Source: a bacterium | Lineage (GTDB): Bacteria; SZUA-79; Acidulodesulfobacterales; Acidulodesulfobacteraceae | Length of the DNA: 12,861 bases | Assembly (NCBI GenBank): GCA_021828445.1 | Contig: JAJZJD010000021.1 | Coordinates: forward strand, 1-12,861 | Direction of reading: 5' to 3' | Translations under genes and position numbers: made by a program | The notes under the pieces: model-generated | The model's input: only the letters and a program-made list of their open reading frames with translations | The model's database searches: none | What the model was told of the DNA's origin: nothing | In this document: one piece after another, positions 1-7,520 of the stretch | Numbering within the stretch: position 1 is the first letter of the stretch | Layout: each line of letters starts with the position of its first letter

Positions 1-658
1 TGATATTCATATTTTTATCTTCCCTTAGTTCTTTCAATATATCCAAACCTCTCCTCCCTTTTACCCTTTTTAGGGGGTCCTGAGAATCCGCTATATGCTG
101 AAGTTCATGCAAAACAAAAGTCGGTATCACAAACGTTCCGTCGATAAAACCCGTTTTTGAAACATCGAGTATTCTTCCGTCGATTAAAGAACTGGTATCG
201 ATAACCTTATAGTTGCGGCATTCTTCCCCGCCGCCGCTTCCGCCCTGCAAACCTTTTGAATCCGCCTGTTTAACTCCGATGCCGAAATCGTCGGACACCC
301 TTAAGCCTATAATCAGCCCCAGGTAGCCGGCTACGAAGTTCACGAAAGCGTAAGTAATATACCCCAGATCGGAACCGGTAAAAAAAGATTTAAATAACTG
401 GTAAGTAATATAATTCATTATAAAAAGTCCGATAAAAAGTCCGATTCCTCCAGTAAGAATTTTTTTTGTGGAAATGGACTCCATACTTTTTTCAACGGAA
501 ACTACGATAAAGCCGATTGTAAAGCCGAATAAAAGCCCTACGTAAGATAAAAAGTCGTTATGCCAGTATTCTTTGCCTATTAAAAAACCGAGAATAGCGG
601 AAATAAGAACCAGCATTATCCTTACGAAGAGGATTGGTTTCTTATTAAAAATTTTCAT
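1..658 (-). CDS. PIN/TRAM-domain membrane protein, YacL-like (partial, C-terminus off the window)
   Basis: The frame is open from an ATG at 656-658 to the left edge, giving 219 residues. Four hydrophobic segments (about residues 10-28, 36-55, 67-86 and 100-119) look like transmembrane helices. A Gly-rich linker follows (about 139-144), then the start of a PIN nuclease-like domain. Its hallmark is KVIDTSSLIDGRILDV at 151-166, with the first acidic residue D154. The second is PTFVLHELQHIADSQDP at 179-195, with E185, followed by a KGRRGLDIL block with D206. This is the YacL/TTHA0540 family signature. The final PIN acidic residues and the TRAM RNA-binding domain would lie outside the window. The family is membrane-anchored and of poorly defined function, possibly RNA-related. 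The gene follows carD by 32 nt, an order common in bacteria and often followed by ispD (inference here). No Shine-Dalgarno is visible before the ATG. A later Met15 preceded by AAGGAT is an alternative start. Confidence 0.9.
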   Translation of the reverse strand, partial: MKIFNKKPILFVRIMLVLISAILGFLIGKEYWHNDFLSYVGLLFGFTIGFIVVSVEKSMESISTKKILTGGIGLFIGLFIMNYITYQLFKSFFTGSDLGYITYAFVNFVAGYLGLIIGLRVSDDFGIGVKQADSKGLQGGSGGGEECRNYKVIDTSSLIDGRILDVSKTGFIDGTFVIPTFVLHELQHIADSQDPLKRVKGRRGLDILKELREDKNMNI

Positions 659-690
659 TTATATTATATTTAATAATTATTTTTAAAATA

Positions 691-1218
691 CTAAACGGTT
701 AAATTTAAATTAGGGGACTGAACGGGAGTATTTATAAATATCTTTTTTATTTTTTCTTCTATGTAAGTTTCCGGCCTGTTCATTACGGTCGAAAGTTCTT
801 TGATAATTAAGTGTTTTGCCTTTTCAAACATTTTTTTCTCGGCAAAAGACAGCTCTTTCTCGCACTTTAAAATATAAAGGTCCCTTAAAACTTCGGCAAC
901 CTCGAAAAGGCAGGAGGAGCACAGCTTTATATTGTATCCGTTAAACCTTTTATTCCATGATTCTTTCCTTGCGAAAGGCTTTTTGACGCATTTTTCTTCA
1001 AGCACGTCAAAAACTTTCTGTATCTCGTTTTCTTTAATTAAAAGACGAAGTCCCGCTTCGGCTTCATTTTTAACCGGCACCATAATTTTTGCATTGTTTT
1101 CCAAAACCCTGATATTGTAAAAAGACAATTCCGTAGAACCTATTTTCTGCTTGGAAATAGATTCCACGATACAAACGCCGTACCCCGGATAAAATACAAA
1201 CTCGTTTAAGTTCAACAT
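691..1218 (-). CDS. CarD/CdnL-family RNA polymerase-binding transcription regulator
   Basis: This is a 175-residue protein, close to the usual CarD-like length (about 160-170). Residues 1-65 form the RNA polymerase interaction domain, opening with FVFYPGYGVCIVESI and ending at the AGLRLL stretch (family form GVRxL). Residues 66-160 are the helical DNA-binding tail, with SWNKRF at 87-92 and the conserved FEVAEVLRDLYILKCEKELS segment at 105-124. Known members bind the RNAP beta subunit and stabilise open promoter complexes, often at rRNA and stress-related promoters. The start is well supported: AAGGAGG (minus strand, 1226-1232) sits 7 nt before the ATG. The gene lies 34 nt after mqnE and 32 nt before the PIN/TRAM gene, so it is probably co-transcribed with both. 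Cysteines at 100 and 103 (CSSC) are a small oddity and could be redox-active or structural, which is speculation. Confidence 0.93.
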   Translation of the reverse strand: MLNLNEFVFYPGYGVCIVESISKQKIGSTELSFYNIRVLENNAKIMVPVKNEAEAGLRLLIKENEIQKVFDVLEEKCVKKPFARKESWNKRFNGYNIKLCSSCLFEVAEVLRDLYILKCEKELSFAEKKMFEKAKHLIIKELSTVMNRPETYIEEKIKKIFINTPVQSPNLNLTV

Positions 1219-1252
1219 TTTTAGGCCTCCTTAAACTCTTTGAATCATTAAG

Positions 1253-2356
1253 TTAATTAAAACCAACATTATATACGGTATCTCTTTCAGTAGGGAGCTT
1301 GCCTGCCTCTTCTATTATCTTTTTTACATTTTTAACGCTGAGCCCCGCCGGGTTAATGGAGCCTGCATTATGCGATATTTTTTCCTCCGTCAGCGTCCCG
1401 TCGAAATCATCGGCGCCGAAAGAAAGGGAAACCTGTGCAAGGTTAATGCCCAAGTTTACAAAAAACGTTTTTATATGCTTGAAATTATCTAAAAAAAGGC
1501 GCGAAACGGCAATTACTTTAAGGTCGTCGTATCCCGTAGTAAACCCCGAATTCCTGACTGCGGTGTTTTTAGGCTGGAAAGCAAAAGGAATAAAAGATTT
1601 AAAGCCTCCGGATTCATCCTGCGCAAATCTTATTTCGTTTAAATGGCTTACTCTGTCTTCATAACTTTCTTTTACTCCGTATAACATTGAAGCATTGGAA
1701 GGAATGCCTATTTTATGGGCGGTTTTGTGTATTGAAATCCATCTTTCCCCGCTTATTTTTTGCGGACATAATTTTTTTCTTATAGCCGGATTGAAAATTT
1801 CAGCTCCGCCGCCGGGGAGAGCGTCTAAACCGTTTTCTTTTAAATCCGTCAAAACGCCTTCTATGGACAACCTTGAAATTTTAGATAAATAATCTATTTC
1901 TACCGCCGTGAAAGCCTGTACCATTAAAGACGGAAATTCATTCTTTATTCTGCGGACCATATTTAAATAGAAGCTGTAAGGAAGGGAAGGATGAAGACCT
2001 CCGACAATATGAACTTCTTTAAAATTATTGGTTTTGTAATTAGTCTTAATATATTCTATTATCTCTTCTATGCTCATAGAATATGCATCCGTTTCTTTTC
2101 CGTTTCTGTAAAATGCGCAAAAGGCGCACCTATTTACGCATATATTAGTATAATTTATATGAATATTGACGATATAATATACTTTATTTCCGTTGATTTT
2201 AAAGTTTTTAAAGTCTGCAAGTTCTCCTATCGAGAGCAAATCGTGAGATTTAAACAAAAACAAAGCGTCGTCGGTTGACAACCGTTTATTATTATAAACC
2301 TTTTCTTTTATTAAATCAAAAGTTTTATTTTTAATCATAACCTTTCCATCTTGCAT
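1253..2356 (-). CDS. mqnE: Aminofutalosine synthase MqnE (radical SAM)
   Basis: MqnE is a radical SAM enzyme that joins 3-[(1-carboxyvinyl)oxy]benzoate to the SAM-derived adenosyl radical to make aminofutalosine in cytosolic menaquinone synthesis. The cluster-binding motif is C73-VNR-C77-AF-C80. Family-specific blocks follow: EVHIVGGLHP at 114-123, FTAVEID at 149-155, LPGGGAEIF at 180-188, KISGERW at 200-206 and PSNASMLYG at 219-227. These favour MqnE over its paralogue MqnC and over CofH, which carry a different motif where this protein has EVHIVGGLHP. The full length of 367 residues is normal. Two starts are possible. The Met at 2356 has only a weak GAGA upstream. Met7 at 2338 gives an ATGATTAA overlap with the ubiX stop and has GGAAAGG just before it, and may be the true one. 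The gene is last of the menaquinone cluster; mqnA, mqnC and mqnD are not in the window. Confidence 0.93.
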   Translation of the reverse strand: MQDGKVMIKNKTFDLIKEKVYNNKRLSTDDALFLFKSHDLLSIGELADFKNFKINGNKVYYIVNIHINYTNICVNRCAFCAFYRNGKETDAYSMSIEEIIEYIKTNYKTNNFKEVHIVGGLHPSLPYSFYLNMVRRIKNEFPSLMVQAFTAVEIDYLSKISRLSIEGVLTDLKENGLDALPGGGAEIFNPAIRKKLCPQKISGERWISIHKTAHKIGIPSNASMLYGVKESYEDRVSHLNEIRFAQDESGGFKSFIPFAFQPKNTAVRNSGFTTGYDDLKVIAVSRLFLDNFKHIKTFFVNLGINLAQVSLSFGADDFDGTLTEEKISHNAGSINPAGLSVKNVKKIIEEAGKLPTERDTVYNVGFN

Positions 2357-3026
2357 AAATATCGTTCTCTATGCCTAACGCATCTAAAATTTTGCCGGTT
2401 ATAAAATCTATAATATCTTCGACCGTCCGGGGCATATTATAAAATGCGGGAATGGGCGGGAGTATCGTCGCCCCCGATGAATGGAGCGAGAGCATATTTT
2501 TAAGGTGTATATCGTTAAACGGGGTTTCTCTGGGACATACGATTAGTTTTTTTCTTTCTTTAAGCATAACGTCCGCCGCCCGTTCTATAAGGTTTCCGGA
2601 AATTCCGTTAGCAATTCTGGAAAGACTGCCCATAGAACACGGAATAACTATCATGCCTTTAACGTTTTTTGCGGAGCCGCTTGCAATGCGCGCCTCTAAA
2701 AAATTCTCGTCTAAAAAAGCAAATCTGCCGCCGTCTTTATGCAGCCCGAATTTGTTTTCTATCTCATTTTTTATCTTTAGATTAAAACCGTTTAAAGAAT
2801 CGTTTCCGCCGGCGCTTGCTTCGCCGCCCCCGGAAATATCCGCAAACATTCCAAGCTCATCCTTAATAACCTTAAAACCAGGCTTAGAAATTATAAGATG
2901 GACAAAAAAAGAACGGCTTATTAAAGCCTTAAGCAGGCTGAACCCGTATATCGCTCCGGACGCTCCCGTCAAGGCGACTATGTAGGAATGACGGTCCGCT
3001 TCTTCCATATTAAAATTTTCTTTCAT
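2331..3026 (-). CDS. ubiX: UbiX-family flavin prenyltransferase (MqnM-type)
   Basis: UbiX attaches a dimethylallyl group to FMN to make prenylated FMN, the cofactor of UbiD decarboxylases; it has no decarboxylase activity itself. The flavin-binding ALTGASGAIYG is at 18-28. The core motifs are IASGSAKNVKGMIVIPCSMG at 114-133, IANGISGNLIERAADVMLKE at 138-157, CPRETPFNDIHLKNML at 164-179 and PPIPAFYNMPRTVEDIIDF at 190-208. All are canonical. The protein is 231 residues against about 190-200 for typical family members. The excess is a Gly/Ala/Ser-rich stretch at about 64-80 plus an N-terminal extension. The gene starts 6 nt after the ubiA stop and overlaps mqnE, so it is probably translationally coupled. 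No clear Shine-Dalgarno precedes Met1; Met7 (3008) is a possible alternative start. Confidence 0.94.
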   Translation of the reverse strand: MKENFNMEEADRHSYIVALTGASGAIYGFSLLKALISRSFFVHLIISKPGFKVIKDELGMFADISGGGEASAGGNDSLNGFNLKIKNEIENKFGLHKDGGRFAFLDENFLEARIASGSAKNVKGMIVIPCSMGSLSRIANGISGNLIERAADVMLKERKKLIVCPRETPFNDIHLKNMLSLHSSGATILPPIPAFYNMPRTVEDIIDFITGKILDALGIENDIYARWKGYD

Positions 3027-3032
3027 ATTTTT

Positions 3033-3920
3033 TCATTGCCGCATATTAGAATATATGACGCTTGCGGATATAAAAACGAAAAAAGTTATGGAAATATATC
3101 CGTTCATAGTAAAAAACGCGGTATCGATATTATTTAAGCTCTTATGAACTAAAAAATGTTCGTAGGCAAAAAAACAGGTAACGAGAATTATCCCTATAAT
3201 ATATAAAAAATTAAGATTAAATATAAAATATATGTAAACTAAACATATTAAAGCAAGAAAATGCAATATTCTGGAAACCGTTATCGCGTTTTTTATTCCG
3301 AATTTTGCGGGCACGGAAAAAAGCCCGTTTGCGGTATCGAAGTCATAATCTAAAATAGCGTAAAGAATGTCGAATCCCGAACCCCAAAAAACCACCGCAA
3401 GGCCGAGAATCAAAATTTTATAGTCTATACTTCCCGTAACGGCGAGCCATGTCCCCAAAGGACCTAATGCCATACTTATTCCCAGAACCATATGGGAAAA
3501 AAACGTAAATCTTTTCGTGAAAGAATAAAACGTGATAAAAATAATAACAAAAGGGGAAAGAACGAAACATATAAAATTTAATTCGTAAGCGGAAAATATA
3601 AGCATTATATAGGAAATTACTCCGAAAATAACGCCGTATAAAGTAGTAAGCTCGCCCTTCGGAATGGTTCTTTCCATCGTTCTTTTATTTTTTGCATCTA
3701 TTTTTCTGTCTATTATCCTGTTAAACGCCATTGCTCCGCTTCTTCCCGAAGCCATAGCTATAATGACCCATATCATCTTATAATAAAAAAGGGGCGCGCC
3801 GAAAGACGCGGGATATTTATCGTAAAAGGCAAGGAGAAAAGCGCTGAGGGCGAAAGGCAGGACAAATATAGTATGGGAAAACTTGACCAATTCTAACGTA
3901 TTTTTTATTTTTTTAAGCAT
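3033..3920 (-). CDS. ubiA: UbiA-family polyprenyltransferase (MqnP-type)
   Basis: This is an integral membrane aromatic prenyltransferase that would transfer the polyprenyl chain to the futalosine-pathway naphthoate. It is 295 residues long with about eight or nine hydrophobic helices. Both Mg-diphosphate motifs are intact: N67-RII-D71-RKI-D75 in the first and D184-ILYAIL-D191-YDF-D195 in the second. The segment KRTMERTIPKGEL follows the first motif, as in 4-hydroxybenzoate prenyltransferase-like members. On sequence alone it could be annotated as 4-hydroxybenzoate octaprenyltransferase. Its position between ubiD-like and ubiX-like genes, with mqnE downstream, argues for the menaquinone role (inference). 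The start lies 6 nt after the ubiD stop with no Shine-Dalgarno, which suggests coupling to upstream translation. Confidence 0.93.
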   Translation of the reverse strand: MLKKIKNTLELVKFSHTIFVLPFALSAFLLAFYDKYPASFGAPLFYYKMIWVIIAMASGRSGAMAFNRIIDRKIDAKNKRTMERTIPKGELTTLYGVIFGVISYIMLIFSAYELNFICFVLSPFVIIFITFYSFTKRFTFFSHMVLGISMALGPLGTWLAVTGSIDYKILILGLAVVFWGSGFDILYAILDYDFDTANGLFSVPAKFGIKNAITVSRILHFLALICLVYIYFIFNLNFLYIIGIILVTCFFAYEHFLVHKSLNNIDTAFFTMNGYISITFFVFISASVIYSNMRQ

Positions 3921-3926
3921 TTTAGT

Positions 3927-5375
3927 TTAACTTAGACCGTATTCCTTCCATTTCTCATCGACAAGTTTTTTTATATCGTCCGACATAATTATATCGTTCG
4001 GCCATTTTCTCTTATAGCCTTCCGATGTCCATTTTTTTGTAGCGTCTATTCCCATTTTAGAGCCGTAGTTTGGAATATCGGAGGCATGTTCCAAAACGTC
4101 GATAGGCCCTTCTACAAACGAAACGTCTCTTTTGGGGTCGATATTATTGCATATTCTCCAGATAACCTCGCTCCTGTCCTGAACGTTAACGTCCTCGTCC
4201 AATATGACTATTATTTTAGTAAACATCATAAGACCGAGACCCCATATTCCGTGCATAATCTTTTTTGCATGGCCGGGATAGCTTTTTTTAATGCTTATAA
4301 ATGCCAAATCATGGAATATGCCTTCGAAAGGCAGATTCATATCGATAATTTCCGGAAAAATCTTTTTTATGGCAGGAAGAAAAAACCTTTCCGTAGCTTT
4401 TCCTATATAGCAGTCCTCCATGGGCGGCTTGCCGACTATGGTAGCAGGATATATCGCATCTTTTCTGTGCGTTATAAGGGTTACGTGAAATACCGGATAA
4501 AAATCCTCGAGCGAATAATATCCCGTATGGTCGCCAAAAGGTCCTTCAAGCCTGAAATCTTCGGCGGGGTCTATATATCCTTCAAGAACAAACTCGGCAT
4601 TTGCGGGAACATATATATCGTTCGTTTCCGATTTCACGAGTTCGACCGCATCTTCTCTTAAAAATCCCGCGAACATCATCTCTTCTATGTCGGGAGGAAG
4701 CGGCGCCGTAGCGGAATAAATCACCGCCGGATCCGAACCTATAACTACGGAAACGGGTATCTTTTTGCCTGCTTCTTTATATTTTCTGAAATGCCTTGCG
4801 CCGTCTTTATGTATGTGCCAGTGCATACCGCACGAAGTATCGTCGAAAACCTGCATTCTATACATTCCGACATTTGTCGAGCCTTTTTCCGGGTCTTTCG
4901 TAAAAACAAGAGGAAGGGTAATAAACGGTCCGCCGTCTTCCGGCCACGTTTTTAAAACCGGCAAAATATCCAGCAGGGGCGGCTTGTCTATTATGACTTC
5001 CTTACATTTGGCATTCTTGACGATTTTGGGCATATAATCGGCGAGTTTTTTAAGTTTTGAAAGAGATTTTATCTTTTCAAAGAAATTCGTGGGTATTTCG
5101 GGGTCTATTATTTCAGAGATTCTTTTTCCGACGTCGTCGAGGCTTTCGACCTCAAAAGCCTGTAATATGCGCTTATTTGAACCGAACATATTTATTAAAA
5201 CCGGAAAATTATAGCCTTTTACGTTTTCGAATAAAAGCGCCGGACCTTCTTTTTTTACCATCCTGTCCGCAATTTCCGCTATTTCCAAATTTCTATCGAC
5301 GGGAGCGCCTACTCTGCGTAAATCGTTATTCTTTTCTAATATCCCGATAAATTCGTGCAGGTCTTTATAAGGCAT
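3927..5375 (-). CDS. ubiD: UbiD-family prenyl-FMN-dependent decarboxylase (MqnL-type)
   Basis: UbiD-family enzymes remove the carboxyl group from an aromatic acid using prenylated FMN plus a divalent metal and K+; here the substrate is probably the naphthoate intermediate of menaquinone synthesis. It is 482 residues, a normal length. The N-terminal block has DLRRV and GPALLFENVKG (44-54). The cofactor region has N168 and R173 in STNVGMYRMQ, then the His-rich CGMHWHIHKDGARH (182-195). The catalytic loop is LEGPFGDHTGYYS (276-288), with E277 and D282. By motif these match the Arg-Glu-Glu/Asp triad of the family (Fdc1 R173, E277, E282). The C-terminal part has KIMHGIWGLG and the SKMGIDATKK segment. 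It is the first gene of the ubiD-ubiA-ubiX-mqnE cluster. There is no Shine-Dalgarno before the ATG; the leader is nearly all A/T. Confidence 0.94.
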   Translation of the reverse strand: MPYKDLHEFIGILEKNNDLRRVGAPVDRNLEIAEIADRMVKKEGPALLFENVKGYNFPVLINMFGSNKRILQAFEVESLDDVGKRISEIIDPEIPTNFFEKIKSLSKLKKLADYMPKIVKNAKCKEVIIDKPPLLDILPVLKTWPEDGGPFITLPLVFTKDPEKGSTNVGMYRMQVFDDTSCGMHWHIHKDGARHFRKYKEAGKKIPVSVVIGSDPAVIYSATAPLPPDIEEMMFAGFLREDAVELVKSETNDIYVPANAEFVLEGYIDPAEDFRLEGPFGDHTGYYSLEDFYPVFHVTLITHRKDAIYPATIVGKPPMEDCYIGKATERFFLPAIKKIFPEIIDMNLPFEGIFHDLAFISIKKSYPGHAKKIMHGIWGLGLMMFTKIIVILDEDVNVQDRSEVIWRICNNIDPKRDVSFVEGPIDVLEHASDIPNYGSKMGIDATKKWTSEGYKRKWPNDIIMSDDIKKLVDEKWKEYGLS

Positions 5376-5425
5376 GTTTAATTTTTTTATAATAATACAT
5401 ATAATATTAAATTATCATCGGTATT

Positions 5426-5434
5426 ATTATATCA
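5426..5434 (-). promoter_or_regulatory. Candidate extended -10 promoter for the ubiD cluster
   Basis: The minus strand reads TGATATAAT, a perfect TATAAT hexamer with the TGn extension, in the 89 bp gap between selB and ubiD. The predicted start would be near 5419, leaving a leader of about 44 nt before the ubiD ATG. The -35 region is only a T-run, which fits an extended -10 promoter. The gap is very AT-rich, so a chance match is a real possibility. Confidence 0.4.
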
Positions 5435-5464
5435 AAATTATAAAAAAAATAAAAGAAAAAGGTG

Positions 5465-7417
5465 TCAGATTTCGGCTTTTTTTATCCTGTAATCGCCCTT
5501 TTTGACGGTATATCCGGTATTATCAAAATATTCCAGCAGGGGAATTGCATATTTTCTCGATACGCCTGCAATTTCTTTCATATCTTTAGGCTCAAGCCTT
5601 TCTTCTTTTTCAAAAAAATAGTCTAATTTAAACTTGATGCCGTCAATCTGTCCTTTCAGGTAATAAATATCCGGTTTGACCTTTACGAGCTTTCCCTGCT
5701 TAACCATAAGAGCGGTTATATAATTTAATATCTTTTTATTTACTTTTATTTTATTTTCTAATTCGGCAAAATCCGGAACGCTGTTGCCGTTGGAATTCAA
5801 TAAATTTTCTATTTTTTCGGCAATATTTATATATTCGGCGGGAATAACCGCTTCGGAGGCGCTATGCTCCAATCCTTTCGGAATTATATTGCCGTCATAG
5901 TATAAGACCTCTTTTTTGGACAGTAAATCTTCTACTATGATATCGAAAAGTCCGACTGCCCCGGGTTTATTAAAATTTTGCTCAAAAATAACATATAATT
6001 CCTGCTTGTTTAACCTTTTTTTAAAATTAAAGTTTTCGTCTTTTGAATTTTCGTTTATTATTTTTACCAGCAAAGAACTTCCTGCGTCGAAATCTTCTTT
6101 TAAAAAAGCAAATTTATATTTATCGTCCGTTATTATCCTGCCGTCTCTTTTTAATTCATTTATAACGGCAGTAAAATCGGTAAAATGAATATTTAATTTT
6201 TTATAAATCTTTTCTATCGCGCTTCCTCCGTTAATCGCTATAAAGCCGTAAACGGCTTCTTTAATATCGTCGGAAACCATTGTTTCGTAAATGCTTTTTT
6301 TTGATTCTTCATACCCGTAATCCGGCAAAGGGTCTATTATAAAGCCGCCGCCGACAGTCCTGCCCGCGCCTATATCTCTTATAATAAATTTTTCTTTAGC
6401 CATAACGGATATTTTATCGTTCAATTTAAACAGCGCATATGAATATTCGCCCGGTCGGATTCTTTTATCAGCGTTAAAAATTATTATTTTAGAATTGACG
6501 TATGCCCCGCCGGTCATAAATGACAATAAAATATGGCTTTTCAAATCTTTTTTATTTTCAAAATCGTAAAAAACTTTTGTAAAAATAGAATCCGATACCG
6601 CAAGGCTGTCTTTTGCCGATATTACGTCGCCTAATTTAACGCTTTCCTTTTTTACGGACGGAACGTTAACTGATATTCTCATGGATTTACGGGCGGTTTC
6701 AACCGGCTTATTATGGGATTCTATGCTTTTTATTCTTGCCGTCAGGCCGGAAGGCATTATCTGAATTTCATCGCCTGCGGAAAAGCTGCCGTATTTCAAT
6801 GTTCCCGCTAAAATAGTCCCGAAACCTTTTGAAGAAATTATTCTGTCTATAGGCAGAAAAACTTTCGTAGGAACGGGTTTTAGAGAAGATTTTAAATTAT
6901 ATTCTTTTGCCGCCTTTTCTATTTCTTTTTTTAATCCGTCTATGCCCTCGCCGGATTTAACGGAAACTTTAAGTATATTTTCTGCAGATTTATCATAGCC
7001 GTATAACTTTAAAAAATCCCTTGCTTCAGCCTCTCTCTCTAAAATAATTTCATTGGAAACTATATCTATTTTTGTAATTACCGGTATGATTAAATCGATG
7101 CCGAGCAGTTTTAAGATGAGCAGATGTTCCTTGGTTTGAGCCATTACGCCGTCGTCTGCGGCAATGGCCAGCAAAACGCCGTCCATTCCGGCAGAGCCGG
7201 AAATCATAGTTTTTATAAATTTTGCATGCCCCGGAACATCCACGATTCCCACCGAAATACCGGAAGGAAAAAGCATATTGGCATAACCCAGCACTATGCT
7301 GATACCGCGTCTTTTTTCTTCTTCGAGCCTGTCCGTTTCTATGCCGGTTAGCGCTTTAATAAGCGAAGATTTCCCGTGGTCTATATGTCCCGCCGTACCT
7401 AGTATAAAAGTATCCAT
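5465..7417 (-). CDS. selB: Selenocysteine-specific elongation factor SelB
   Basis: SelB is the GTPase that brings Sec-tRNA(Sec) to ribosomes at UGA codons marked by a SECIS hairpin. The 650-residue protein is slightly longer than E. coli SelB (614). G motifs: GHIDHGKS at 10-17 (G1), RRGIS at 36-40 (G2, with Ser where Thr is usual), DVPGH at 60-64 (G3) and TKID at 115-118 (G4). EF-Tu-like domains 2 and 3 cover about 185-363, ending with the SelB-typical IRDIGAGRTVGGGFIIDP. Winged-helix repeats fill about 380-650 and would bind the SECIS RNA. The last contains KEIAGVSRKYAIPLLEY (614-630), a strong SelB C-terminal signature. There are no selA, selC, selD or obvious in-frame-UGA genes in this window. 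The gene stands alone after the degP terminator. No Shine-Dalgarno precedes the ATG. Confidence 0.96.
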   Translation of the reverse strand: MDTFILGTAGHIDHGKSSLIKALTGIETDRLEEEKRRGISIVLGYANMLFPSGISVGIVDVPGHAKFIKTMISGSAGMDGVLLAIAADDGVMAQTKEHLLILKLLGIDLIIPVITKIDIVSNEIILEREAEARDFLKLYGYDKSAENILKVSVKSGEGIDGLKKEIEKAAKEYNLKSSLKPVPTKVFLPIDRIISSKGFGTILAGTLKYGSFSAGDEIQIMPSGLTARIKSIESHNKPVETARKSMRISVNVPSVKKESVKLGDVISAKDSLAVSDSIFTKVFYDFENKKDLKSHILLSFMTGGAYVNSKIIIFNADKRIRPGEYSYALFKLNDKISVMAKEKFIIRDIGAGRTVGGGFIIDPLPDYGYEESKKSIYETMVSDDIKEAVYGFIAINGGSAIEKIYKKLNIHFTDFTAVINELKRDGRIITDDKYKFAFLKEDFDAGSSLLVKIINENSKDENFNFKKRLNKQELYVIFEQNFNKPGAVGLFDIIVEDLLSKKEVLYYDGNIIPKGLEHSASEAVIPAEYINIAEKIENLLNSNGNSVPDFAELENKIKVNKKILNYITALMVKQGKLVKVKPDIYYLKGQIDGIKFKLDYFFEKEERLEPKDMKEIAGVSRKYAIPLLEYFDNTGYTVKKGDYRIKKAEI

Positions 7418-7423
7418 CTATTA

Positions 7424-7432
7424 ATTTTATCA
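7424..7432 (-). promoter_or_regulatory. Candidate extended -10 promoter for selB (near-leaderless)
   Basis: The minus strand reads TGATAAAAT, one mismatch from TGnTATAAT, just downstream of the degP terminator. The predicted start falls at or within a base or two of the selB ATG (7417), which would make the mRNA leaderless and explain why no Shine-Dalgarno is present. The context TTTGATA-AAT resembles the candidate promoter before ubiD. The AT-rich setting keeps confidence low. Confidence 0.3.
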
Positions 7433-7440
7433 AATTTATT

Positions 7441-7481
7441 TTTTAAAAAATAATAGCCCGGCTCTTTTTAGGGAACCGGGC
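7441..7481 (-). terminator. Rho-independent terminator of degP
   Basis: On the minus strand, GCCCGGTTC pairs with GAGCCGGGC over 9 bp (arms at 7473-7481 and 7456-7464) around the 8-nt loop CCTAAAAA. The sequence TATTATTTTTT follows at once. One pair is G-U in the minus-strand RNA and would be an A-C mismatch on the plus strand, which together with the T-tract fixes the direction. It ends degP transcription about 100 nt after the stop codon and separates it from selB. Confidence 0.88.
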
Positions 7482-7520
7482 CACCTTTAGGAGGAGTGAT
7501 GGAAAGCTTACAGCTTTTAC
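7441..7520 (-). ncRNA. Possible small RNA from the degP 3' UTR
   Basis: The degP 3' UTR has a two-hairpin layout. First comes AAAGC-TGTAA-GCTTT (7503-7517, 5 bp stem). Next is an apparently unpaired linker of about 20 nt containing CACUCCUCCUAAAGG (7485-7499). Last is the GC-rich terminator hairpin with a U-tail. A C/U-rich linker complementary to Shine-Dalgarno sequences next to a terminator is typical of regulatory RNAs processed from 3' UTRs. This is inference from layout only; there is no evidence of processing or of a separate promoter. Confidence 0.3.

Noticed and set aside
3024..3035. UGA at the ubiA stop as a possible selenocysteine codon, prompted by the nearby selB
   Set aside because: The UbiA protein is already full length, the frame beyond the stop has no family similarity, and ubiX starts at once.
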